A DNA stretch of 64,000 bases from positions 2,852,001 to 2,916,000 of the forward strand of contig ML058469.1 of the NCBI GenBank assembly GCA_003013855.2. The letters are read 5' to 3'. This DNA comes from Liriodendron chinense. Taxonomy: Eukaryota > Streptophyta > Magnoliopsida > Magnoliales > Magnoliaceae. This document shows, in pieces, positions 11,427 through 22,648 of this stretch (position 1 is its first letter; every line of letters begins with the position of its first letter). The notes beneath the pieces are model-generated. The model was not told the origin of the DNA. It made no database searches and saw nothing but the letters and a program-made list of their open reading frames with translations. The position numbers and the translations under genes were made by a program.

Positions 11427-12919
11427 AAGGGGCCGTTTGGATAACATGTAACTTGGTGAAGATGAGTCCAACTCACATACGACTTCATAGCATGTGGTGT
11501 TTGGATGCTTGAAGTCACATGCGACTTCATAGCATCATGAGTCCAAGTAACATGCTATTTCTCCCAAAATATAATATCCCAAAACCCTGAGTTTCAAGTA
11601 GCATGCTACTTGATAGCATCCAACGTTCAGATTTTTCAAATACTGGTTTACAAGGGAGATTCTCAACCTTTCTCTCTCCCTTCCTCCTTCCATTTCTTTG
11701 TGGCTGGTTGAATCTACCATCCACCATTGCCGCTGCCAGAAACAGAGAAGTGAAGGATGAGAGGCGTCCGCTGCTGCTGCTAGATGGGAGGTGGGTTGAT
11801 GGTGTGAATCTAAATTGGAAGACACGTCGAAAACCATGGCTACCGTTCTCAAATCAAGACGCTGTTATTACCGGATTTCATCGGTTTCTGGCTAGATATT
11901 TTCGTGCCGGTCGGACTTCATTGGAAGGAATTGATGGCAACAGGAGCTACAGTGAGGATTAGGGTTTTGAAGAAAAAAGCCCATTTTACCCCCTTTTGGA
12001 TTTTGTTGTTGGAAAGAAAAGGGTATGGGGCAGTGACCCTTTTGGGACCTTCCAGCGAGGCCATGTAATCTGCACGTCTTATGTGGTGGGCCTTATTTGT
12101 TGATGGGCCAGCGCCCATAGCAGTCATCCAGATGACTGGTGGGCCTGCTTTTCACTAGCAGCAAACCCTGTTCATAACACGTGCCTAGTGAGCCACTGGT
12201 GAGGGCATATTCAGCGGTCTGCCTACCTACTGGTTCTGCACACAGGCCATTTACTTAAGGCCTGTTTGTAGCCACACATTTAATGTTCTATGAACAAACC
12301 CGATCCATCCTTATGTGCATTATGGGCCCTAATTATCCAGATCCTGATCAGACCGTAACGTAAGGATCTAACTGTCCATCTGAAGTACTGAACATATCAT
12401 TTGAACCATCCATCTTATGAATATTAAAGACTGATCTTGAGTGGGATCATTAGTGGCATTCAGATCATATACGAAGAGTTCTGATAAGGCCCAATTTTGG
12501 GCCCTTTACCCACCTTATGTGTTTTTCAATGGTGTAATTTGATTGCAATTAGTTCTTATGACTTTTAAATTCTAATATTTCACTTTTTATGGTCCATTGG
12601 ATGATGAAAGTAGCCTAAAAATTGGCCTATGCTACTCAATTTGATAGGGTTGGTAAAATGATATCCATTGAGTCAAGCCTAATCCCATTTGAATTGAGTA
12701 TTGAGATGTATCCATTATCACTACATATAGTAGATGTGAATATAAAATCATTATTATGTAACAAAGTTACATGTTACCCAAACATATGTTACAAGTAACA
12801 TGTAACCAAGTTACATCTTGCATCCAAACAGGATTGCATGTAACTAAGTATCACATGTAACTTGGTCACATGTAACTTTCTTACATCTTAAAGAAAGTTA
12901 TATGCATTCAAACAACCCC
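11427..12919. mobile_element. Tourist-like TIR element, about 1.5 kb
   Basis: The left end is TAA then GGGGCCGTTTGGATAACATG. The right end, reverse-complemented, is GGGGTTGTTTGAATGCATAT, and TAA follows on the plus strand. Both ends go on into repeats of ATGTAACTTGG. The ends and TAA target fit a non-autonomous PIF/Harbinger element. The interior shows no transposase; a 119-codon open frame at 11603-11962 resembles nothing I know. Confidence 0.65.
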
Positions 12920-13310
12920 TAAACCAAACAAAAAAAAAAACCTAACAAAAAAAAAATAAAAGACCAAAAATGATCTAGAATAAACAACAATCAACTACAT
13001 TAACCACGAAATCCCTCCACTTGGCTGTATAAGTTTCTGCTACAAAACACAAAGATATATGAAAAATCAAAATCATGAGATTCGATGACAAAAGATCCGA
13101 AGATACCAACTCAATTTACTATCCAAAACACCATTTCTAAGATGTTTTTCAATCACGGATTTGCTTAGGAATGGTCAGAACGAAAGAGAGAATGGAGAGT
13201 TGGTAAGCATTCTTCAAAAGCCCATTTCAATGTTTGGAAAGACTCACCTGGCAATTGATTTTATTCTCAATCAGCTTCAGCTCTACTGCTCCTCCTCCCC
13301 ATTTCAGGAG

Positions 13311-13340
13311 AGAGGAGAGAGAGAGAGAGAGAGAGAGAGC
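13311..13340. repeat. GA microsatellite
   Basis: A short GA run with smaller GA-rich patches on both sides (13180-13430). Confidence 0.85.
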
Positions 13341-13526
13341 CAACTTCAGCTCTACCGTTCCTCTTTCCCATTTTAGCCAAGAGAGACAAACAAAGAGAGT
13401 CCCCATTTCAGCAGAGAGAGAGAGGGATATGCTTTTGAAATTTTTGAATTTCCGAAAGAGGGGGAAATTTTGAGAAGAGAAGAAGGAGATTTTTTTTAAT
13501 TTCATTTTAAATTTTGTAAAGGTTAC

Positions 13527-13683
13527 ACCGAGGTCCATAGCTCAAGTGGCAGACTGAGTGAAGATAGCCTCGTTTCAACATTGAGGTCATGGTATCGATT
13601 CCGATTGTGACTAATATTGTGATGTGAATGGGTGAAAAACAAAATGGGGTGTGTGAACTTACTGCACAAAAAAAGAAAAAAAA
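13527..13683 (+). mobile_element. tRNA-derived SINE with target-site duplication
   Basis: A polymerase III box A (TAGCTCAAGTGG, 13539 on) and box B (GGTATCGATTCC, about 13591 on) are correctly spaced. The 3' end is A-rich. The copy is flanked by TTGTAAAGGTTAC (13514-13526) and TTGTAGAGGCTAC (13684-13696), an 11 of 13 match. It has no cloverleaf beyond the promoter boxes, so it is a SINE and not a tRNA gene. A 5'-truncated relative lies at 17807-17915. Confidence 0.85.
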
Positions 13684-13696
13684 TTGTAGAGGCTAC

Positions 13697-14336
13697 GTGC
13701 TGGGCTGGTCTAGGCTGTTGGGCGTTTGGAAAACTAAGTCCAAGCCCAGCCTTTTGAGAAACGGGCCAGAGTTTAAAACCCGAACCCAGCCCGCGAGCTT
13801 GATACTGCCACCCAAGCCCAGCCCGAAATCCAGTTGGCCGCCAGCGGGCCCATTGATGGCCCTAGCTGCAGGAGTACCAACTGAAGGTGGAAACCTTGCT
13901 ACCAAGCAATCCCATTGCATTACACTTGTAATTTTTATTTATTTCATCGAACAATAGTTTATAGTTTTAATTATTGATACATGGAGTCTGTACAGAGAGA
14001 CTTGGTCAAGCCTTCAAGTTGATCCACTATGGTTTGATTTAGCTGGTAGTAGTTGCATTTTGTCATGGTCAGTTCAGTTTGGCATGTAGGTTTAGTTTAT
14101 TAGGTGAGAATGGATGTTGGGTTCAGCCCAGAGGAACCAGGCCATGGCTATAGTATCACTGAGAACATGCTGTACAAAAGAATATTTTCAACCGTCCAAA
14201 GCTTGGGATTGTTGAACCATGTTTCCATCATGATTTATCCATGTTAGGGTTGGCTTGATGAACTTGTGAATTGAGTCACAAGGAAATTGTGCATAGGGTC
14301 GGGCCCGGCAACCTCACAAATTCTACTGACAAAGCC
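13697..14336. other. Unassigned non-coding stretch with GGCCCAGCCC-rich patch
   Basis: 13700-13850 is rich in GCCCAGCCC / AAGCCCAGCC words, as in the interior of hAT-like MITEs, but no ends could be paired. I recognise nothing in the rest. Confidence 0.5.
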
Positions 14337-14860
14337 CTCCTGACAGGAAACCGATTGCACAGTGTGGTGTGTTAATGTCACCAAGTTACTATGGCCCCAC
14401 CATCTGTTGATGTTATATCCACAAGGTCCATCTAGTTTGCGAGATCATTTTAGGGCATGGGCCCAAAAATAAAGCAAATCCGAAGCTCAAGTGGACCACA
14501 CCACATAAAGTACTGGGGATTGAACATATACCATTGAAAACTTCTCAGGGGCCACAAAAGTTTTCGATCAATATGATATTTGTTTTTCCCTTCATCCAGG
14601 TCTTTGTGACGTCTTGAACAAGTTGGATGACAAATAAACATCATGGTGGGCCCTAGGAAGGTTTCAACAGTAGGAATCATTGTCCCACTGCTTTCTGTGG
14701 TGTGGTCCACTTGACATAAAATGAATACGCCAAATGGATGGAACAGTGTGGATACAACACATACATCATGTTGGGGCCAACAAAATTTAGTGACGTCAAC
14801 ACACCACTGAGGTCGGTGGTGTATGTATGGCACACCACACAATCCGCTTCCTGACGGGAG
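14337..14860. mobile_element. MITE copy with paired ends
   Basis: The left end CTCCTGACAGGAAACCGATTG pairs with the right end, whose reverse complement reads CTCCCGTCAGGAAGCGGATTG. A GTGTGGTGTG block follows on both sides. The body shows the full family word order, including GGGCATGGGCCCAAAAAT, CATCCAGGTCTTTGTGACG and GTGGTGTGGTCCACTTGA. It abuts the next MITE. Confidence 0.85.
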
Positions 14861-15790
14861 TGGATTAGGTGAGACCCCGGACTCATCCAAGACAGGGTGG
14901 CCTTTACTGTGGGGCCCACCTTAATGTATGTCTTCAATATCCATGCCATCCATTCATTTTTCCATATCATTTTAGGGCATTATCCCAAAAATGAAGCAAA
15001 TCTAATTCCCGAGTGGAACATAACATAGGAACAGTGGTGATTGACCATTAATGGGCCACAAAAGTTTTGGATCAAGCTGAACCTTATCAACACATTGGAA
15101 TGGCAGATAGGGTTTTATTAGTTTAAAGAGCTCTTGATTTTTTTACGTCATTGTGACAATGGCATCTGTGTCAGAAGCATTTTTTTTTTAGCCTTTTGGG
15201 CATTTTTGGGCTTTTTCTAGACAAAAATGCCCCTCTACCCAAACGTCCCCTCAAGCGGCCGGAGCTTTTCACAAAAGTCGAGAGGACCTTTTGAGAATAG
15301 GGTATGGGCTCCACTAAATTATGATTGGGGTCATCCCTTGGCCGATCCAATCCGTCACATTAATTAGACAATCATGAACCCATAGGAGGGTCATTTCAAA
15401 ATAATTTTTGAAATTTTCTATGGCCCACACCTGCATTAATGTTATGAGTTAATTTCAAACTATTTCCCCGATATGGTCCATCCATGATGAGTTTTGCCCC
15501 CAAACTTGGACAAATGGCATGAAATTAAAACATCTTTCATGTGAATGGCTTGGATCTGCTCCAAGACTATCCAGTGAGCCCCACATAAGATGTGGGATGG
15601 GTTTAATAGATAGGGTCCCTTGCACGGGAAAGGCCATTTGGATGGCATTTTCTTTCTTTTCTTCTTCTTTTTTTCCCAGGAGGAGATCATTTGGCCATTA
15701 GGACCATTGCTACCTCCAGTGGGACCTACTCCAATGAGCTTTTAGCGTGTATCCAGCATCATTGCCTCCATTCTAGCGAGCTTTTGAGTG

Positions 15791-15824
15791 TTTTCTTTTC
15801 TTTTCTTTTCTTTTCTTTTCTTTT
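15791..15824. repeat. TTTTC pentanucleotide repeat
   Basis: About seven copies of TTTTC, within the nested TIR element. Confidence 0.95.
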
Positions 15825-16129
15825 GAAGATTTCTGGCTACAATCTCTGACGTAGAAGTTAAACGGCCAAAGGTGGCTTTAGGTTAAGATAATAGTGGCTT
15901 TTTTCTTGTGGGTATCAATGATGGGAGTTTGTGAAAGAGTGAAGGGTGTGGTAGTTCCCTTCATAATTACCTTTTTAGTTTTTATGAGTATGAAAGGTGA
16001 GAGTTTTTGTAAGGGATAAATTTTGTAATGAAATAATGTTATAATGGATAAATTTTGAAATTGATGAATGTTGTAATGGATGAATGTTATAGTGGAAGAA
16101 TGTTGAAATGGATGAACGATTATAATTGT

Positions 16130-16545
16130 CATAACTCCTTCTGGGTTGCAGATCCCACGAAAATGGGCCTACTTTTGGGCAATCAAATGGTGTCCAAATG
16201 AGGTGATTTTAAAGCCATTTGAAATTTCATCAAATTAACTTTCCAACAAGTATAAGATCACCCAAATTGGATATGTAACTAAGGGAGTTATGATCGTTTT
16301 TAGTCGGATCTGCAAATGATAGTGGATTTGGGCCAACTTTTGGGCAATTAAATGGTGTCCAAATGAAGTGATTCCAAATCCATTTGAAAGTTCATCAAAT
16401 TACCTTTCCAACAATTATAAGATCACCTAAATCGAATATGTAACGAGAGGAGCTATGACCACTTTCGTCAGATCTGCGAATGATAGTGAGTATCGGCAAA
16501 CAATAGTGACTTTAGGCTCACTTTTGGGCAATTAAATGGTATCTA
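16130..16545. repeat. Tandem repeat of about 170 bp, 2.3 copies
   Basis: Units start near 16164, 16330 and 16512 with CTTTTGGGCAAT.AAATGGT. They continue through CAAATGA.GTGATT, TTTCCAACAA.TATAAGATC and GTAACNANGGGAG.TATGA. The last unit is truncated by the T-run at 16548. Confidence 0.85.
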
Positions 16546-17099
16546 ATTTTTTTTTTTTTTGAAATGACCCTACTATGAGTTCACAATTATCCGATTAAAG
16601 TGAACAAATCATATCAGCCGTGGGGTGACCCTAATCATTAATTTAGTGGGCCCACACCCCATTCTCAAAAGTCCCTCTCGACTTCCGCAAAAGTTGTTGC
16701 CGTATAAGAGGGGCATTTTTGTCCGACAAAAATACAAACAATATCTAAAGGGCTAATTAAAAAAAAAGGCTTCTATGGCAGAAGCCTTTTTTTATAATTC
16801 ATCATAACTCAAGGGCTATTTAGCTAATATCCCCAAATAAATGCCACGAAAACATTAAGGTGCGCCCTAAGAAGTTTTTTATGGTAGGGCATTCAATCAC
16901 CACTTTTTACTATGGTATGGTCCACCTGATAATTGAAGCTGCTTCATTTTTTTATAATTCCCAAAAAGGATTTGGAAAATATGATGGACGGTATGGATGC
17001 AGAATACATACATCAAGGTGGGCTCCATGGTCTTGTGTGAGTCCGTGTTATCACCTAATCCTGCTCCCCTTCCAGACCGACAAGGTCGTGAGTTAGGTG

Positions 17100-17509
17100 G
17101 TGTTGCCAGCCTACCCTCAATGGTGGTGTGTCGATGTGTTGGGTGTTGTGAGGCCCAATGTGATGTATGTGTTTTATATCCATGTCGTCCATCCATTTGC
17201 TCCCTCATTTTAGGGCATAGACTGAAAAATGAAGCGAATATAAAGCTCCAAGAGGACCACATGATAGGAAATGCACACCATTACAAACTTGTTGGGGCCA
17301 CAAAGGTTTTGGATCAAGTTGATAATTGTGTTTTCCATTCATCCAAGTCAGAGTGACCTCATTAACAGATTTGATGACAAATAAATAGGACAGTGGGCCT
17401 TAGAAAGGTTTCATGGGTGGGTGTCATTATCTCCACTATTTCATGTGGTGTGGTTAAATTGAGCTTTAGATCTACTTCATTTTTTTTATTCATGTCTTAA
17501 ACTGTATAG
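17100..17509. mobile_element. MITE copy, right end truncated
   Basis: The family word order runs from GATGTATGTGTTTTATATCC (17161) to CTACTTCATTTTTTTTATTC (17490). It is cut by the next copy at about 17510. TIRs are not paired. Confidence 0.7.
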
Positions 17510-18085
17510 CAGATTAGGTGAGACCCCGGCATCATCCAAGGTGGTACGGCCCTTATCATGGGGCCCACCTTGATGTATTTATTTTGTATCCATGCCATCC
17601 ATCCTTTTTCCAAATCATTTTAGGGCATTATCCCAAAATGAAGCAGATCCAATTATCATGTAGACCATACCATAGGAAATAGTGTTATTGGATGCTCTAC
17701 CATTAAAAACTTGTTAGGATGTACTTTAATGTTTTTGTATGTTTATCTACCAGCCAAATTGTTTATAAGGTCACATGAGACTGGATGAAGAAAAAAAAAA
17801 TATCAATTTTTTTCTTTAACACACACACACACACACATTCACACACCACAACGGGTACTTAAACCCATGACCTCTATGTTGAAACTCTTGTGAGTTTGAG
17901 ACATGAGTAGGGACCAATATCAACTTGATCTAAAACTTTTGTGGCCCATTAGTCGTTAATCACTACTGTTTCCTATTATATAGTCCTCTTGATAATTGGT
18001 TCTGATTCATTTTTGGGATAATGCCCTAAAATGATATGGAAAAATGGATCGACGGTATAGATACAGAATCATACATCAAGGTGGG
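17510..18085. mobile_element. MITE copy carrying a SINE and cut by Tat-1
   Basis: The left end GATTAGGTGAGACCCCGG matches the start of the 14857 copy. The body is interrupted at 17807-17915 by a SINE. The right end stops at 18085 in the terminal block CATACATCAAGGTGGG, where the Tat-1 LTR begins. Confidence 0.8.
17807..17915 (-). mobile_element. 5'-truncated SINE with target-site duplication
   Basis: The reverse complement reads TTTCAACATAGAGGTCATGG and then a box-B-like GGGTTTAAGTACCC, resembling the SINE at 13527-13683, and ends in a GT run. AATATCAA flanks it at 17799-17806 and 17916-17923. Box A is missing, so it is inactive. Confidence 0.75.
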
Positions 18086-18922
18086 TGTTATGGGTAAATC
18101 CAGGTCATGTCCCTGATAATGACGTGGAAGATACACAACCACTGATATATGGCCCACTAAGGCCAGCTAATCACGTGTCAATGAGGATCGAAGCTTGTCA
18201 AGGCGAGAAGCCATCTCACCTATCTTCAATGACAAATGAGGTATGAGGCCTCAGGCTCGACCTCAGGTATTAGATGAGTTCTAGAAACTCGGACTTGACT
18301 TCAGTCTCAGATAGTGGAATTGGACATGAGCGGCTCGGCCTTAGGCCACAAGTATTGGACCGAGCCCTCTTCTTCAGGATACCAAGCGCCATAGAGAAGA
18401 GAAAATGCCTTCCTTGCCATTCCCATATCCCAAATTCTGCATAGCAGAGGCCTGAGCCCTCAGGCACAGTCATTAACAAGATGCACCACCATACGAAGAT
18501 AGCAGCTACAATTGGGATGCATAGCATTCGAACATGATAAGAACAATATCTCTCACTCCAGCAACATATCCTATATGGAGTGGTAAGTATCTCCCAACGT
18601 AGAAACTTATCCTAGATGGAATCTATAGAATCCACCGCCCTTGGCTGTGGACCATCACCTATAAAAGGAACCTCATGCATCTCTCCATGGTATGCAATCA
18701 TACGTACATTACTTCCTAGAGTTCTTACCCCTTGTCAGTCTCCATCACTAACTTAAGCATCGGAGGGTCCCCGACCAGCACGATCGGTAACCCCTCACGG
18801 TCTCTCTCTTTGTGATCACATGTCACAGGATTTTCACTATTCATTTGTGCCCACACTGAGCGACGAAGATCTAATCGCTGATCAGCAATCAACATCTGTT
18901 ACTCTAGTTTTGGACGTTGACA
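18086..18922 (+). mobile_element. 5' LTR of a Tat-lineage element (Tat-1)
   Basis: It starts TGTTATGGGT within a MITE and ends GTTGACA, three bases before a Tat-type primer site. It contains a TATAAAAG box at 18660-18667 and the phrase AAGCATCGGAGGGTCCCC. A close match of that phrase is common in plant Tat/Retand LTRs (from memory). Length is 837 bp. The matching 3' LTR is not in the window. Confidence 0.8.
18660..18667 (+). promoter_or_regulatory. TATA box of the Tat-1 LTR
   Basis: TATAAAAG lies about 260 bases before the LTR end, a normal place for an LTR promoter. Confidence 0.6.
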
Positions 18923-18925
18923 GAT

Positions 18926-18942
18926 TGGCACCGTCTGTGGGA
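18926..18942 (+). other. Tat-type primer-binding site
   Basis: TGGCACCGTCTGTGGGA differs by one base from the common Tat/Retand start TGGCGCCGTCTGTGGGA. It confirms the LTR end and strand. Confidence 0.85.
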
Positions 18943-19008
18943 ACGACTAGATCGTTCTCGCTCCTCTCTTACATCATCGTTCGGATTGCTTCACCCTCTT
19001 CTTTCTAC

Positions 19009-19690
19009 GATGCCCCCTAAGAAACATTGCGAAGGTGGGGTAGCTGGCGAATCTACCGCTACCCAGACGTCAGCTCCACTAGGTTCGCACAACCTGCTGG
19101 AGAATGAATCTCCTACCCAAGGGGAGCAAGCTCCTCCACAACCATTGCCATAGGCTCCACGGCAACCACATTCGCAACAGTTGCCGCAACCTACGATTCT
19201 AGCAAACGACAATGCTAGACTTGACATCATCGAGGAGAGCTTGTTGGCAATCCAAGCCCAGTTTACCTAGATGGTGAAGCGATGGGAACAATTCCTACCC
19301 CCTGCTGCTCCTCCTCCGCCACCTAACGTATCAACATGTTCCGTTCATTCACCACCACCACGAGAGCAATAAGGACAAAACAATCTAGCGGCACATCATC
19401 CAGCAGCAAGTCGGGCCAGACCTCCAATCCAAGTCCCCGTTCATCCAGCAAGAAATCACCTCCCCGCGGGAATTTGTGTCACACGCTTGATGCTAGACGT
19501 CAGCGTGAGGGTGAAGTCGTCGAAGTTTCCAGTGCCAATCATACAATGGCATGGGAAAAAGGCCTGAAGGAGATCAAAGATAAGTTAGACAACATGGAAC
19601 AACAATATTGCACGAATGTGCCTACAGTAGTGCAAGGCCATGGTGCCACAGACAGAGCCACCGTTCACCGAGGAGATTATGGAGGAGCAT
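19009..19690 (+). pseudogene. Tat gag, N-terminal part, decayed
   Basis: Translation from ATG at 19009 begins MPPKKH and gives a Pro/Gln-rich region, then a coil (KEIKDKLDNMEQQ). In a shifted frame it ends TEPPFTEEIMEEH near 19640-19690, a phrase characteristic of Tat/Retand gag just before the capsid domain. Several stops and frameshifts break it. The gene stops at 19690, where the X LTR begins. The capsid, protease and reverse transcriptase parts of Tat-1 are not found; Tat pol sequence resumes only at 46953. Confidence 0.75.
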
Positions 19691-21032
19691 TGTTAAAACT
19701 GAAAATGTTATAAGAACATTTTCTGGGTATTGTTGCTCTGGGATTCTGAGTATTGGAAACACTCATAGACAATCACAAGCATTCACAAAAGTAACCAAGA
19801 GAAGAGATATCGGAAGGCGAATTTTATTGCAGAGATTCTAAGATCTTGTACATTCCAGACCGTGATCTGGCACTAGCTCTTAATTACATCGAATGAACGA
19901 TGACCCATAATTAAAAGGCAAAAGACTAAGTCAGTAGGGACTATGGTTTTTGAGTTCATGGTCATAGAGACCTGTGTGTTTTGTTATGGACTGGGCCATC
20001 TTATGGATAGGTCGGATGCTTATGTCCCATGTTTTAACCAAAAATCCGGGCTGAGACCATCAGGGCTCTTAACTGAGAGGGTACGACTCTGGGCCCACAT
20101 TTGTCATGTTTGGACAGGCGACCTTGGGAAGACCGGTCTACAGTTATATGTACCTGAGCAGCCCAACCGACGGATGCCAGTTTGGATGGGTAGGGCATCG
20201 ACCGTTTTGATTTGGCAATTCATAGCAATTGCTTCATAATGAATTAGAACTCTTTAGTATGGTTTATCGTGGTAACCATAGTCTCATTTGTTTAATCCTC
20301 AACCTTGATTTGGTCATGTTATAATAGTACATGAAATAATTGTTTATATTTTTGCATGATTCTGGGTGCTGGCGGCTCTGTTTAGGGGACATTTTATACT
20401 TCATTTCATGTCCGATTATGAATTCTAATACCCGACATTACTCATGGAAGTGCGCACGTACACGAATATCAAGGCAGTATGTTCATTAATCATAAACTAT
20501 TTAAAATAACACGATTTTAAGGTCAAAAATCATGTTACGCATGCTTCTAGGAGGATGCACATGTCCTGGACTGCATGCGCAAGCATCCCAGGTATACGCA
20601 AGCTTACTGAGCATGCGCAAGGGTCCTTTTTTTAGAAATTCTTTCTTGAGTCTTTTGAAGTATGCGTGAATGCATCTGAGGCATGCGCAAGGCCATCTGA
20701 GGCATGCGCAAGAAGCTTTATTCGAGGAAATGTCTTTCTTAAGAGTTCTGAGGTATGCACGAAGGCATCCGAGGCATGTGCAAGACCATCTGAGGCATGC
20801 ACAAGACATCTGAGGCATGCGCAAGGAACATTTATGGATTTGGGTGATGAAATTAGCCCAATTGACATGCACAAAAGACTTTACCTAGTACGTCTGAATG
20901 ACGTAGCTCCGGTAAGAAATCTGGCGATGGGTTTTGGGTTCCGGTGAGGTTTTCGGCAAGGGGTTTAGTGGGAGCTTACAAATGCTTAGAATATTCTAGC
21001 ACGATTTCGAGTCAAAATCGTCTCTTTCCCTC
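19691..21032 (-). mobile_element. X-A: 3' LTR of minus-strand element X, distal part
   Basis: It starts (plus strand) TGTTAAAACTGAAAATG and is collinear with the start of the solo LTR at 32930 and with the reverse complement of the end of the one at 50527. It contains an array of GAGGCATGCGCAAG-like words at 20540-20880. It is broken at 21032 by Ogre-1 and continues at 38291-38725. The LTR is read on the minus strand because its TATA box and polypurine tract face that way. Confidence 0.8.
20540..20880. repeat. X-A motif array, promoter-downstream side
   Basis: About ten imperfect copies of GAGGCATGCGCAAG separated by short spacers. The core GCATGCGCA is near-palindromic. The same motif recurs at 38340-38610 on the other side of the promoter and at 38860-39260 outside the LTR. 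Confidence 0.9.
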
Positions 21033-22627
21033 TGTAGACACCCCACTTGGGTCACCGCATCCATGGATGCGGTGAGTGTGTAGTCTGCATCATGGATGTG
21101 GTCCTTGTGGTACGGGCCGTATTAACGTGTAGACACCCCACCTTCGAGAACATCCCAATCCTACTCACTTGTGGATCCCGGCAATGGCAGTGAACGGCTT
21201 AAACATAGCCTTGAGATCACCCATCGGTGCAGATCAATCAGAATAAGGACACAACAACAAGAACAGTTAGGGTGGAGTACGACACTGAGTGCACACACGA
21301 GACAAAATAAATGATTTTTATATATTTTGGATGCGTTTACTCAGTAACCAGCATCACGCATCTGAATTCAATGAAAATTCGGATTCGCGCCATTTACCTC
21401 GCCGAACTATTCGCTAATCGCATGCGTTCGGCATCTGTCCCATCGAACCATTTGCCAATCACAATTCGACACAACATCTGCAATGCATGGCCCACTCCAA
21501 TCAATCACAAAATACTAAAGGTGGGGTCCTCTATTTAAGCCGCTCTGATTGAACCAAAAGGGGGCCGCAGGAGGACGAGAGAGAGAAAAAAGAATGGAAT
21601 GAGGGAATTAGTGTAGTTATTAGAGTGTCAGAGAGAAATTTCAGAAACTCGTTGCAAAGACTGTGATTAAATCGGCGGCTAACCTTCTGTAATACAACCG
21701 AAGGTCCAGATGCAAGAAGCCCGCACTGTCTTTATCCCGAACTTCTGACGATCAGACAAAGGTCGAAACCATGGCACTCTAACCATCTGCTTCCTATCTC
21801 CCTATCATTTTGATCTCCCGATTTTGTCTCTATCAATCAAACAAGCCAAAAGCCACTACCAACGCTAAAATCCATGAGTAGGGTCGAGGGCAGGGACGTC
21901 CGACCACCTCTTTCCTCATAAAGAGTGTCCTGACTTCCCCGATTTTCTTCTCACATCTCGAACATCAAACCGTATTCCACTTCGCACATTCCCTGCACTT
22001 CTACCACATCTACACACACTCACACTTTTACATTGCTTTCTCTTCTTTTCTGTTTTTGCCAACCCAGGCCCTAAAAAGCCTGCGAAGTTTGGCCTAACCC
22101 TATTATATTACTGTTGCCTTTGTTATTTTGCCGACCTGGGCCCTAAAAAGCATGCGAAGTATGGCCTAACCTGCAGGTTCGAATACTCTTCAGAATCCCT
22201 CTATAAATCATTAAGCCCCACAAAGTAAAGACCATGCGTCGCACAGGCGGTCAAGGGGTGCCTAATACCATCCCCTATCGTAACCACGGCCCTTACCTAA
22301 AATTCATGGCGCAGACCAACTTATCCAAATGGGAGTCATTTTGAGACCGAGGGTTCTTCGGAATACCCTCGGCATTTTGGTGTTTTCATGGGTTCTAGCC
22401 AACTGTGGATTCTGAAGCCTCTTTTCGGCTAGTGGTGACTCCGTTAAATATACCAAGTCCAAGAACGTCGTTCGGTCGTCCTTGGAAAGGTTTTGCACAA
22501 CCAAGGCAAGCAAAGCTAAAGAAGCCAATCATTGCAACTATGTGCCCCATAAATAGACAAAACCAAACGCCAAGCTAAAAGAAAACATAGTGGGCCCCGC
22601 GTGCGAGAGCGTGATCCGGTATCCACA
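21033..22627 (+). mobile_element. Ogre-1 5' LTR
   Basis: It begins TGTAGACACCCCACTTGGG and ends GGTATCCACA. It matches 36669-38290 over its length with roughly 10 percent divergence by eye, so this insertion is old. A TATTTAA box lies near 21532. A perfect 22 bp palindrome is at 21053-21074. The preceding five bases are CCCTC; those after the 3' LTR are CTGTC, a poor 3 of 5 match. Confidence 0.88.
21053..21074. other. Perfect 22 bp palindrome in the Ogre-1 LTR
   Basis: The arms CACCGCATCCA and TGGATGCGGTG are exact reverse complements with no loop. The 3' LTR copy (36689-36710) keeps most of it with two changes. Confidence 0.9.
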
Positions 22628-22630
22628 GAA

Positions 22631-22648
22631 TCGCGACTCCACTGGGGA
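22631..22648 (+). other. Ogre-type primer-binding site
   Basis: TCGCGACTCCACTGGGGA lies three bases after the LTR. Ogre-2 has TGGCAACTCCACTGGGGA in the same place (55455). Both resemble the tRNA-Arg primer site TGGCGACTCTGCTGGGGA known from Ogre elements. The first bases are mutated here. Confidence 0.78.

Larger units (their letters stand above)
15110..16835. mobile_element. 1.7 kb TIR element nested in a MITE
   Basis: The ends match as inverted repeats for about 250 bases. Outermost: GGGTTTTATTAGTTTAAAGAG against GGGGATATTAGCTAAATAGC. Further in: GACAAAAATGCCCCTCT, AAGTCGAGAGG.CCTTTTGAG and AGGGTCATTTC. Inside the tip is a small foldback, GGCATCTGTGTCAGAAGC left and GGCTTCTATGGCAGAAGCC right. 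Long TIRs and a G-rich end would fit a non-autonomous Mutator-like element, but no 9 bp duplication was seen. The interior is non-coding. Confidence 0.75.
14857..17067. mobile_element. MITE copy split by a nested TIR element
   Basis: The left end GGAGTGGATTAGGTGAGACC and the right end (reverse complement GGAGCAGGATTAGGTGATAA) match. The left half stops at 15109 within the family phrase TGGCAGATA, and the right half resumes near 16848 with ACATTAAGGTG. Removing 15110-16835 restores the usual order apart from a small scar. Confidence 0.8.

Noticed and set aside
11603..11962. 119-codon open frame as a host gene or transposase
   Set aside because: No recognisable domain or codon pattern; it lies inside a Tourist-like element and overlaps equally long frames on the other strand.
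13539..13605. A tRNA gene
   Set aside because: Only the box A and box B promoter elements are tRNA-like. There is no acceptor stem or anticodon arm, and the copy has a tail and target duplication, so it is a SINE.
10643..13815. A 3.2 kb hAT element with TAGGGGTGTCAA and GGGTGGCAG ends
   Set aside because: The ends match only loosely and no 8 bp duplication was found; other elements lie between them.
14450..14890. 146-codon minus-strand frame
   Set aside because: It spans MITE sequence that recurs in many non-coding copies with stops.
20501..20947. Cys/Ala/His-rich open frames on both strands
   Set aside because: They are translations of the GCATGCGCAAG array in the X-A LTR.
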